Shown: positions 46,013 to 56,852 of the stretch, piece by piece
Numbering within the stretch: the stretch's first letter is position 1
How the letters are laid out: every line of letters starts with the position of its first letter
Assembly (NCBI GenBank): GCA_028274465.1
Contig: CM051456.1
Span: 100,283,050-100,347,049, forward strand
Source of the DNA: Plantago ovata
Lineage: Eukaryota; Streptophyta; Magnoliopsida; Lamiales; Plantaginaceae
Direction of reading: 5' to 3'
DNA: 64,000 bases
Position numbers and translations under genes: made by a program
Notes under the pieces: generated by a model
What the model was told of the DNA's origin: nothing
What the model saw: only the letters and a program-made list of their open reading frames with translations
Database searches by the model: none

Positions 46013-47262
46013 ATGGAGTTCAACGGTCAGCTTTACACTCGTGAAACTCTTGCATATATGAAGGAATATGAGAAAGAGTTGTACGCAGAGCTCATGAGCC
46101 AACTTCGCAAACCGTTGTTGAACTCTACCTCCCCGAATGTCGTTCGCCCTTTGTTTCAAAATGAGCCCGAAGAGCCAAACACCCAAAATTTCCCATCTCC
46201 TCAGTCTCAAATACCGGGAATGTGCTCCCAAACTCCTGAGTTCGTTGCAGAGACTCAGCCCCAAAATCAGCCAAAGCCAACGGGTCGTAGCCGAAAAGGG
46301 AAGGAGGCCGCCACTGATGCGACAAACGCCAAGGCTCCACCACGGAACGTGCAATGGACCGAGAAGGAAGATTTGGTTCTCCTTCGTTGCTATATGGATG
46401 TTTGCTCAGATCCTATCGTCGGTACGAACCAGAGGTATGCTACTTTATTCAAAAAGGTTCATGAAATGTATGAGGAGGCCAGGGTGGACGGGTTGCACGC
46501 CGGACTTATCCACCGCACTCTAGATTCAATGCGCAAAAGAGTCGACCGTATGAAGAAGGAAATTAATAATTGGCTTGGCTGTTATGAGAGGGCTGTGAGT
46601 GCAGTTGGCCAGCGTAGTGGATTCAACAACGACGATGTGATCAACACGGCTCAGGAATTTCACAAGGAAAACACACTGTACAGCTCTGGTTTTCATCTGT
46701 TTAAACAGTGGGATGTTGTGAAGTCGTACCCGATGTATGAAATGTACTTGAATTGGGAGACTCACTTGAAGAAGAAGCAAGATCCAAACAATGTCACTGT
46801 GGATGTTGATGTAGATGGGGATGAACGAATGGAGTCAACGGGAGGTGGCAGTAGTGGGACGAAGCGATACCACTTAGTTGATGACAGTGTCTCGAGTCCG
46901 AAACGCCCTATGGGTCGGGACAAGGCGAAAAGGATGGCACAAGGTGGAAGTTCTTGCAACTCCGCAATGGAGACGATAGGTGAGGGATGAGTGCAATTCA
47001 ATGGTAATTATCCCCAGGCTCTTGAGTATGACAGAGGATTGAGTGGGACAAGGAAGCTCATAACAGCAGGCTCGCCTTTGAAAGGGAGAAGGAGGAAAAG
47101 AGGGAGGCCAGGAAACTGAAGGACCAGTACTTGAAAGAGGAGAAGTTGAGGAATGAGCGGATGAAATTCCTGATGGATCTGTTGCCTCACTACGATAATT
47201 TGAATGCCGAGCAGAGAGCAGTGGCAGATGCACTCAGAGCCGAATTGTTTCCGAACAATTGA
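46013..47262 (+). pseudogene. PIF ORF1, Myb/SANT-like protein, frame break near C-terminus
   Basis: The ATG at 46013 (MEFNGQLYTRETL) opens a frame to a TGA at 46988-46990. The central part has a Myb/SANT-like trihelix region starting VQWTEKEDLVLLRCYMDV, which in PIF systems is the DNA-binding partner of the transposase. After the stop, a different frame from about 47028 to 47262 encodes the expected Lys/Glu-rich helix and end (REARKLKDQYLKEEKLRNER, ending ELFPNN). A GT-AG intron in matching phase was not found, so a frameshift is more likely than splicing. Confidence 0.75.
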
Positions 47263-47769
47263 GTGGTGAAACTTGTTTAAGTGTGTTTGTTAAGTGTTTA
47301 AGTGTGTTTGTTTAGGCATTTAAGTGTGGCGTGTTTGTACTTTAATTTTCGCATTGTGTTATTTTACATTCGTAAGTGTGACTTGTTTGTATTTTCATTT
47401 CCCATGTATCCGTTGTAGTGAAATGAATTTGCTTTGAATTTGAATTTGAATTTGTCAGGAATCAAAAGTTTACTTTTAGTCAAACAACTTTTTAATTTGC
47501 TTTGTCAGGAATCAGAACTTTACTTTGTCAGATATCATGAATTTGAATTCGGCAGGAATCATAACACTACTTGAGGCATCCTATGCAATCTGACTCAGCC
47601 ATGACTAAGCATGTTATCTTATCTTTTGAAATCTTATCTCCAAAAATCTTATCTTCAAAAATCTTATCATATCCGAGGCAATGTGTCTCATCCATGTCTA
47701 TATAATGCAACTCTGGAACTTAATTTAGATACACCAACCCTTCATCCACTTCTTAAGTTTAAAATAATC

Positions 47770-49134
47770 ATGTCATCAAGCTCTTCATCATCAAGCTCGT
47801 CATCGTCTGATGAAAGTTTGAATTTTGCATCCTCCGCCTCTTCCTCGAATACCTTCAAACAAGCTCAAAAGTTCATAATGAACAACATACCCCATATGAT
47901 GCACTCCATCCAACAACATCAACACCAAGAACAACCAAAAAACACTTCAAAGAAGAAGCGAAAATATATTGACAGGGAAAGAGTTTCACGTGTCGTGCTA
48001 CTCGAGCGTGATTACTTTGGTCAGGTCGCTCCTTATGCAGATAAGTTCCGACGCAGATACAGAATGCGTAGGGCCTTGTTTGAACGAGTAGTTGCTGGTG
48101 TTGTGCATCAAGATGATTACTTTGTCTGCAAGCTAGATGCTGCTGGCCGTCAAGGGTTATCCACACTCCAAAAATGTACCGCAGCCATTCGAATGCTAGC
48201 TTATGGGTGTTGTGCTGACTCGGTTGATGAGTATTGTCGCCTTGGTGAAAGTACGGCTTTGAAATGTCTCTCGCGTTTTTGTGACGCTGTGGTTGCAGAG
48301 TTTGGCGCAACCTACATGAGGAGGGCCAATGAAGATGACTTACGGCGACTTCTAGCAATCAACAAGGCAAGAGGCTTTCCGGGCATGATTGGGAGTATCG
48401 ACTGTATGCATTGGATTTGGAAGAATTGTCCGACGGCGTGGCAGGGTCAATTCCAAGGGAAATGTGGAAGTCCTACCCTTGTGTTAGAAGCTGTGGCATC
48501 CCAAGACACTTGGATATGGCATTCATTCTTTGGAGTTTCCGGAAAATTCAATGACTTATCAATCGTGCAGCGTTCACCAGTGTTCGAGGATCTTCTCAAC
48601 GGCACTGCACCTCCTGTGGAATTTACGGTGAATGGCCATCAATACAGCATGCCGTACTACCTAACTGACGGTATCTATCCAGCATGGGCTACGTTTGTGA
48701 GTGCCATCCCCAATCCCATAACTCATAAAGAATCAAAGTTCTCTCAGCTCCAGGAGTCTTGCCGTAAGGATGTGGAACGGGCTTTTGGAGTTATGCAAGC
48801 ACGGTTTGCAATAATACGAAACCCGGCTCTTGCTCACAACAAGTCCACACTCCGTAAGATCATGGATTGCTGCATCACACTCCACAATATGATAGTTGAG
48901 GATGAACGCCACACATACAAAAACTATGAAAGTGAAATGGAAAGCCTGAGGAAAGAGTTTGAGGACGACACAAGGTCTTACGTTGAGGATTTCGATCGTG
49001 GAATTCATATTCGAAGGACGACATCAACAATAAACTCTCTGAATGAGTACATGAATATTAACCGACAGATGCATAGCATCAACACGCATGAACGACTAAC
49101 TTCAGACCTCATGGAACATATCTGGAGGTGTTAG
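47770..49134 (+). CDS. PIF/Harbinger transposase (DDE_Tnp_4 type)
   Basis: 454 residues from the ATG at 47770, which begins MSSSSSSSSSSSS; an upstream in-frame ATG at 47611 adds a Tyr/Leu-rich stretch that looks like leader. N-terminal part: RERVSRVVLLERDYFGQ, FRRRYRMRRALFERV. Then the helix-turn-helix-like region LQKCTAAIRMLAYGCCADSV. Catalytic residues: first Asp in GSIDCMHW, second Asp in YYLTDGIYP, Glu in CRKDVERAFGVMQ. All three are present and the frame is intact. With a partly broken ORF1, self-mobilisation is uncertain. Confidence 0.9.
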   Translation: MSSSSSSSSSSSSDESLNFASSASSSNTFKQAQKFIMNNIPHMMHSIQQHQHQEQPKNTSKKKRKYIDRERVSRVVLLERDYFGQVAPYADKFRRRYRMRRALFERVVAGVVHQDDYFVCKLDAAGRQGLSTLQKCTAAIRMLAYGCCADSVDEYCRLGESTALKCLSRFCDAVVAEFGATYMRRANEDDLRRLLAINKARGFPGMIGSIDCMHWIWKNCPTAWQGQFQGKCGSPTLVLEAVASQDTWIWHSFFGVSGKFNDLSIVQRSPVFEDLLNGTAPPVEFTVNGHQYSMPYYLTDGIYPAWATFVSAIPNPITHKESKFSQLQESCRKDVERAFGVMQARFAIIRNPALAHNKSTLRKIMDCCITLHNMIVEDERHTYKNYESEMESLRKEFEDDTRSYVEDFDRGIHIRRTTSTINSLNEYMNINRQMHSINTHERLTSDLMEHIWRC

Positions 49135-49419
49135 TGATTGATTGTGCGAGCTTCATCAATCGTGTGTCTTATTTGTTTTAAGTTTCATGCATTTTATGTT
49201 TGTGTGTTGTGTGGTTGTTGCATCTCAATTCGTTAGATTTTGTGTTTTAAATTTGATGTGAACTCGTTCTATAATGAGTATGATTCTGTGTTATGTGTTT
49301 AAATTTGATGTAAGTTATTTCAAATAAACTATTAAATATATTTTGTTTTAATTTTAGTTCATCTTATCATATTATAATTATAAAAAAAAAAAAAAAATTA
49401 AAAAAAAAAAAAAAAACCA

Positions 49420-49517
49420 CCATGCCGCGGCATCGTGGCCACCAATGCAGAAACAAGCCACGATGCCGCGGCATGGAGGCAAAATAGTGCATGGTGCCAT
49501 GGCATGGCATGGCACCA
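49420..49517. repeat. PIF right-end hairpins
   Basis: 49420-49439 and 49457-49476 form a perfect 20-bp stem around 17 bases. 49492-49501 (TGGTGCCATG) pairs with 49508-49517 around six bases. Next to them is an A-rich run at 49382-49416. Confidence 0.85.
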
Positions 49518-49532
49518 ATGCTGGTGGTCTAA

Positions 49533-49801
49533 CCACTCGAGACACATTGGGTCGTCGGAAGTTATAGATGTCGAACAATCATGCTTCATGCGATAGGGAA
49601 TGATAGAGTTTGTCGATGTTGGCGCACAACGATTGTCTCCCCAACTTGAGCTTCATAAATCCACCGGGCATATTTGTTATGTTTGTTAGTATTTCAAGTC
49701 CTTAGAGAGGAGACCAATTGTCCGATTAGGATTAAGCAACATGAAAATGCATGATGCATGTGTCGCCATCGGGTGATCTCCTTTAGTAATAATATCCAGC
49801 A
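49533..49801. repeat. Direct repeat copy 2
   Basis: Same unit as 45030-45300. Its 3' continuation (49797-49980) resembles 50570-50870, for example ACCGGCAAGCTTGAAATGTC in both, so the unit belongs to a wider local repeat family. Nothing else is recognised in 49982-51183. Confidence 0.7.
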
Positions 49802-51183
49802 GATGATGGACAAGTTGGAACATTTTGTACTCAATCACATCAATCTGCCAATTCGAAATATTAGAAAATCTTGAAAATTAAATAAGAAGACAGATCGAAA
49901 AAGAAAGGGAACCGGCAAGCTTGAAATGTCTACTTTCACGTAGAAATCATCAACATCAAATATCTTCCAAAATGTAATAACCTTGGAATAATTTTTGTCT
50001 TAAACTTTATAGTGATTTTAAGATTGAATATTATTTATTTATTTAAGTCTATAAAATATATTTAAATTTTTTTTTTTATTTTTAATGTACGTCCGTGTGG
50101 ACGTTCCTCTTAGTGTGCTTTTTAATTTTGGCTTATATATACGACTTATCTATATAAAGTTCCAATTCAATTATTCATCGCGTTATTACATTACACTAAG
50201 TACATATGGCTATGCTGATTCAGTATTAGGATGTTGATAGATATGAACGTAGATGTGGTTATGTTGGTAGATTTGTTTTGTAAAACTTTATGTTTATGTG
50301 TCTTAAATATGAGTTTTTATAAAACAAAAAAGAATAAATTGAAATGCAATAAACTAATTTAGAAAGTAATCTTTGGAGCTGAAGAAATGCTGCATAATGT
50401 TTCACGGGTTTGTCTTTTTTGATCAAGAAGAATTGCTATCAACGTCGTACTATTACGCATGTTTATTGTGACCAATTCTATGTTTTCTTTTGAGGCCCTG
50501 GGTTAACAAATAAAAAAGTCCAAGTAATTAACCATTGAGATCTGAAAAGTGCAATTCGTAACATGCAATAATATCCGGCAGATGATGGACTCCTTGAAAC
50601 ATTTTGTACTACACCATATCAATCTGCCAATTGTAGAAATATTATAAAATCTTGAAAATTAAATAAAAAATAAATCCAAAAAGCAAGGAGAGGATAGTTA
50701 CAATTAGCGTTCGTTCGGTAATAGCAATTTGGATGGCCAACACTAATGTATTTGTGGTACATATCGCGTCTTGAAAGAGGTGGATTCGTAAGCGGGTGAA
50801 CCGGCAAGCTTGAAATGTCTACATTCTCGTATATAGAAATCATCAACATCAAATATGTTCTGAAATGTTTCCATGCTGCAATCACTATTGAATTAATTAC
50901 CTTTGTAAAATTGTAAAAAAGATCACAAACGCAAGACAATGAGAGAAAATAAATTATACCATATCATGCATGTCGTTCATGGATGGGTACTTCATAACAA
51001 TTACCGAGTGAGGTTTCATTATATTTTTTTTCAATAGAAATGGGTTTGTTAGGGAGGCTAATACAACTCTGAAGTATGTTTAATGTGTATATTTTGTGGA
51101 TGGATGGGTATCACACTATCACGTTACTTTGCTCCAAAGATCCATCCATTTATTTATACTCAATATTCAATATGGAAATCAAT

Positions 51184-51746
<563 letters not shown>

Positions 51747-52109
51747 CTCACATACATGTAAGGAAGAAGAAGAGGATGAAGAAGTATGTAGAACATGTAG
51801 AACATACACAACATACAAGACAAGAGAGAAACATGTAAAAAATAAACACCTGGAAAAACATGAGAGGAAAATCCTCCCTATTCTATTCTCTCATCTTCTC
51901 CCCTTTTGCATAATCCAAGCAATTGTTCTTGCTCGTTGGGGGTTGCTAGCTTGTGCGGCTAGTAATCCTTGTTTCGTTTTATCCTGGAAGGTAGACGCCC
52001 AGCGTCTCAAGCACCATAGTGAGAGGGCATATTCTACTTGAATGAAACATCCTCGAGCCACACCTTTCATTTCTATTGGTTTCAGAACAACGAAAAAAAC
52101 AGAATGCTG

Positions 52110-52215
52110 AGAGGATTGTCAAGTGGCCCGCTTTTGTCCTCCCAAGCGGCCCACTTCATATTCCAGGGACCGACAGACTTGCTCAAGCGGCCCGCTTTGC
52201 TGCTGATCGAAGACA
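52110..52215 (+). repeat. Relic with AAGCGGCCCGCTT-type palindromes
   Basis: CAAGTGGCCCGCTTTTG, CCAAGCGGCCCACTT and CTCAAGCGGCCCGCTTTG resemble the family B LTR cluster. No LTR boundary is visible. Confidence 0.45.
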
Positions 52216-52356
52216 ACATCTTTTCCTTTTATTTCTTAGCATTTCCTATTTTGTACAAGCTATTTAATATGTATTTTCGATCAATTATGTCTAACAGTAT
52301 ATTCATCAAATGTATCAAATGTTGCTCACGTACTATAAATTATTAGTTTTCATTTT

Positions 52357-52480
52357 GTTAGACGTAGTGGCAATTCTTTAGCACATGCTTTGGCAACGTC
52401 TTATTGCAGCTCGAAGTGGTTTTGTTTTGGCGGTTCTGTTGCAAGACATTGCATGACTGTTTGCTTTGGTTGAATGAATT
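52357..52480 (+). pseudogene. RNase H C-terminal fragment of a LINE
   Basis: VRRSGNSLAHALATS matches the final motif of LINE-type RNase H (R..N..AH.LA). A stop follows soon after. Confidence 0.6.
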
Positions 52481-52649
52481 TGGATTGGTTTCTCAAAAGA
52501 ATATGGGTGATCTTGTAAACTACAAATTCATATGGTGGCAAATTCCAATATAGACACTTCTAATTCAAGTGGAACTAGTCCCTTCCACACCCATCAAGTA
52601 GAGAAACCTAATTAATATCTGCGTTAATTGTCCTACTAGCCCCCTACAC

Positions 52650-55039
52650 ATGGGTGCTTTTCATATTGAAAGAAAGTTTCATAGATATAAGTGGTAAATA
52701 TATTATTTTAACTTCAAAGAATAAATCAGGTATCTCTTCTACCACATCATTTCTAACCATCACACTAGATTTAAGTGGTCTACTGTTTGTTTACCGAAGA
52801 GGTTGGGGGAGTAGGTATTCGAAATTTGAAAATCATGAATCAGGCCTACCAGTTGAGATTAGTTTGGAAGCTACTAACTGAACCACACAGTCTGTGGCCT
52901 AAACTTTATAAAGATAAATACTTTCCACACTCTTCCTTTTGGAATGCAGTTGCAGCACCACATCATAGTAGTTTCTGGAAAAAACTTGTTACTCATAGAG
53001 ACTTGTTAAAAAAGTTGATACACTGGCAGGTAGGTAATGACCACGATATTGCTTTCTGGACTGACATATGGGTGGGATCTGTGTCTTTATCTCTTTATAC
53101 TACTACTACTACTTATGATCCTAATGAGAAGGTTCATGATTATATAGTGAATAATCAATAAGATTTCGATAAATTGAAAAGTTGTCTACCTCATGAAATT
53201 ATTCTTCAAATTATGGTGCTTCCTATTTGTCCTGATATGCAGGATAGAATGGGGAAAATGGCAAAAATCGTCCACTAAGTTTGCCTAATGGCATATCCAG
53301 ACCAGCGTTTGTTGGCCTTGACAATTTAGTTCAAAGTTTCAAAATTGTGGCAAATTTAGTCCAAAGATTCAAATCGTGGCAAGTTTAGTCCGAACTTTCA
53401 ACATTGTGACAAATTTAGTCATTTCTTAAAATTTTGATGGACTATCCAATCCGTGTCAACCGGAATTGGTCCAATTGGTACTCTAAACATTTTTATCGTG
53501 TCTCTTTTATCGTTTATCTTAAAGTTATGTGTTAACAAACTAAATATAGGGCCGTAATACATCTTGATTCATGAATTACAGCGTCACTTGGACTGATTCG
53601 TACTGACATGGATTGGATAGATTTTTCAACTTGTAAGAAAGGACTAAATTTGGTAAGAAATGACTAAATTTGCCATAAATATTAAAAGTTTGGATTAAAT
53701 TTGCCAAGATTTAAAACTTTGGACTAAATTTGTCACAATTTTGAAACTTTGGACTAAAATTGCTATGGCCAACAAACGTTGGACTGCATGTGCCATTAGG
53801 CAAACTTAGTGGACTATTTTTGCCATTTTCCTTGATAGAATGATCTGGCCTTATGATTCTTCAGGGGTTTTCTCTATAAAATCATCTTATAGAATCTTGG
53901 TGTATAGATTTTTCGTATAGTACTATGCAGCAACCAGTTTGGGATTGGGCTAAATTGTGGAAATTGCATGTACTACCTAGAGTCAGAGCTTTCTGGTGGT
54001 TAGCTCTACATGATAGACTGCCTACTGCACTACATTTATATAATCTTCACGTTCCTCTTTCTCTTTTTGCCAACTTTGTAATGAATAAGAGGAATCCTTT
54101 TGGCACCTGTTTGCTAATTGTCCATCTTTTAATTTTGTTAGAACTGTGTTTACCCCGCCTGGATGGTGCTGGGCTGATTCATCTAGGGCACGTGTTGACT
54201 GTTATGAAATTAAATTCTGAAAATCAACTAAACATGTTACTTCTGGCTTATTGTATTTGGATGTTTAGAAATGATGTTGTATTCAGGAATGTTGAATTAG
54301 ATGAGATGAAGTTATATTTTACAGTGCTTACCGCTTAATTTGAAGTCTCAACGTTTGGTTTGTTTTTCGGTAAATGCAGTTGGTTCCCAGGTTACTATTC
54401 TGTGTAAATGGCAGTCTTTGACAAAGATACCTTATGTGTTAAACGATGATGGGTCTTGGAATAGCAGTTATATATGTTCGTGTTGGTTATGGTTGTTTAA
54501 TTCGAAGACCTGATGGTTCTTTTGTTCGTGCTTTGGCTGGATTCCTCGGGAATGTTGCTAACACTATGGAAAAACTCTATGGACTTTATTACGGTTTAAC
54601 TATAGCTGTTGAGTTGAATATTACCTCTGTGGAAATTCAGACTGATTGTTCGTATGTGTTGAATTGTGTTCATAGAGTGCGGGTGCCTCACTGGCGTCAT
54701 CATAGGATCATGGCACTTATTAGATCGTAGCTGTCTCGGCTAGAGAATTGGCAGTTGGTGTTGGTGTACAGACAATCAAATCATGCCGCAGATGTTTTGG
54801 CGAAGCTTGGGTGTGGACAAGTTTCTGTAACTGCTGAAGGCTTAGTAGTTTCTGAAGTTGTAACTAGTCCACATAGGGCTACCTGTAGGATTTGGGACAC
54901 TTGTCCTTCTTGGTTTACTACTGATATGCAAGATGATGTAAATAAGTGTTACCCGCGTGTTGTGAAAACTCATTGTAACCGAAGAGTTTTTACACCTCTT
55001 CCGTAGTTAATGAATTTTGTTGTTCTGAAAAAAAAAAAA
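52650..55039 (+). pseudogene. LINE (L1-type) ORF2 3' part with RNase H and poly(A) tail
   Basis: Starts in the segment after RT (KWSTVCLPK, then GGVGIRNLKIMNQAYQLRLVW), continues with the zf-RVT region (LHVLPRVRAFWWLALHDRLP) after the MITE insertion, then RNase H (YGCLIRRPDGSFVRALAG, YGLYYGLTIAVELNI, IQTDCSYV, NHAADVLAKLG). Stops at 53159-53161, 54336-54338 and 54728-54730, and frameshifts, break it. A run of A at 55029-55040 is the LINE tail, fixing the 3' end. The 5' part is missing, the usual LINE truncation. Confidence 0.85.
53252..53833. mobile_element. Mutator-like MITE with 9-bp TSD
   Basis: GATAGAATG at 53243-53251 and again at 53834-53842. Ends are long inverted repeats: GGAAAATGGCAAAAATCG, then TCCACTAAGTTTGCC, both mirrored at 53785-53833. 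The interior is an inverted set of about 30-base units around GGACTAAATTTG. 582 bases, non-coding. A nine-base TSD is typical of Mutator-like elements. Confidence 0.85.
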
Positions 55040-55922
55040 CTTCTCACTCATATTGATCATCTTTTTATGAGCCGCAATCCATACTATTGGGTTCTTCTTC
55101 TTCGAGAGTAGTTCAACCACTCATGCCACTCCTTTCCAATTTTTCTTGGCCTCTGACATTGTGGATCTTCTTCCTCTAAAACTCCGACCCTCATGCTCAA
55201 ATGCATGCCATATCTAGCGGAGTAGAGCATTCAGAATGAAGAAGTCCTTCTTCATTACATAATAAAGTCGAGTCAGTCATTATCTTAACTTATTAATTAC
55301 CAGTTAAAATAAGAAAAACACGAACTAAATTAACTAATTCACATAACGGTGACTAACATATCACTCACATAACAGTGGCTAACATACCAGTCAAGTTGTC
55401 CTATTACAATCTAATAAACAAAACGTTGACTAACGTATCACACAATTACAGTGGCTAAGATACCATTCACATAGATATTTAGAAATAAACAAATCATTCA
55501 TACTGAAAGTGTAAAAGATAGATGCGCTTACGCGCATCTTATCGAAGTACTCCCACTTTCTCTCGTTTGGGTGATCGTCAACCACATTACATCACCCTTC
55601 GAAGAAGGATCAACCTTCCTCAAGATCGCCATGCCCATCTTACTGGAAGCTTTGTGAGGAGCAAATATGCGTCCAAAGAAATTGAATGGCCACCCGAGTT
55701 CCTTGTTCATCAAGCTCCGAAAAGATTCAAGATTGGTTGAAATGGTGGAGCATTGATCGCCCTTCAAAAATGGCGTGAGGAAAGAACGCAAAAGAATAAA
55801 TAAGAAGAAATGGGGAAGATCGAAAGCGTCACTACCCATCTTTTAATAGGCTTAGCGACGGACAAAGCTATTTGTTGCTAATTAGAGATGGATAACTAGC
55901 TTTATTTGTCTTTGACTTTTCA

Positions 55923-55975
<53 letters not shown>

Positions 55976-56071
55976 TTTGGTCAAGTAAACGAAGAACGGA
56001 CAAATCTTTGTCTCTAATCTACGACGGACAAGCTCCATTCTTCGTCAGTCCGTCTCTATTTAAGTGATTTG
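55040..56071 (-). mobile_element. CACTA terminus and adjoining DNA
   Basis: Right end GATTTGTAGTG at 56061-56071, inverse of CACTACAAATC. GACGGACAA-type repeats occur at 55855-56050. Short tandem units around CACATAACAGTGGCTAAC lie at 55340-55470. The left limit is not defined; no transposase. The frames at 55522-55839 on both strands have no recognisable features. Confidence 0.45.
55925..55973. repeat. (TTA)n microsatellite
   Basis: About 16 TTA units inside the CACTA end. 56072-56852 shows no recognised gene; A/T-rich upstream DNA of the next gene. Confidence 0.95.
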
Positions 56072-56852
56072 TAGTGGATAGAGAAAGTTTCGGAATGGAT
56101 TGTGTGGGTTGTCTTCAGATCGATGTTGATATATTGAATCGATTTCGGATATTGTTTCGAATTCGGATATTGTTCGAATTTTAAATTTCGGATCGAGTTA
56201 ATTCGAAACAAATTTGAGATGGTGATCTAGTGATGGATAACATCTTACTTGCATATGATTAACTATATGTTCATTACAACTTTAATTCAGATTATTTCAT
56301 ATTTGATAAGTTCGGGTTAAATTTAGTTTGAATCCAATGATTTCCTATCATTGGATTGGATATTTCCAAGTCTAACTTTATTATAATGTTTTTAGATGGG
56401 ATGAATTCGAATCACAAAACTCGAATGATGGACACTTGCATGACCAGTTTCCACTTGCTAACACGTACCGGTGGTGGTGACTTGCATGTGACTAGAATAC
56501 ATACGGCATATACAACACTAGGATTGACGCCAGTTAATGAGGTTTGCGGTTTCCTATTTATGGAAATCACATGTAAATAGTGGATGAAGTAAAAAAAAGG
56601 GTCTTATTAATCCCATGCAAGAAACGGATAAAATCCATTCTCCTTTGAAGCTTTTCCTTCTTTTTATCTAAGGTTTGCATTTATTTCGCCACTTCCAATG
56701 TTTCTTTTCCAATCCTTATCCGAAATTAGTAATTAGTAAAGGAGCTAGTATATATGTATGTTACATGATATATTTATATCAAATTCCATTTTACTGTATG
56801 TGTGTATATCTATACAAAATTAATCAGATAGAGAGTATTTGATTGTACTAAG

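Larger units (their letters stand above)
45559..49529 (+). mobile_element. PIF/Harbinger transposon with both ORFs
   Basis: TAA flanks both ends (45556-45558 and 49530-49532), the TSD type of PIF/Harbinger. Terminal inverted repeats: left GACCGGCTGCATCGGTGCC, right (inverse) GACCACCAGCATTGGTGCC, 15 of 19 matching. It contains a Myb/SANT-like ORF and a DDE transposase in the same orientation, plus GC-rich hairpins at both ends. Length 3971 bases. Confidence 0.8.

Noticed and set aside
46013-46990. Host trihelix transcription factor
   Set aside because: It lies between PIF inverted repeats next to a PIF transposase in the same orientation, matching the transposon's own Myb-like ORF.
55522-55839. 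Two overlapping frames on opposite strands in the CACTA end
   Set aside because: Neither has recognisable motifs, and neither shows introns or flanking signals of a gene.
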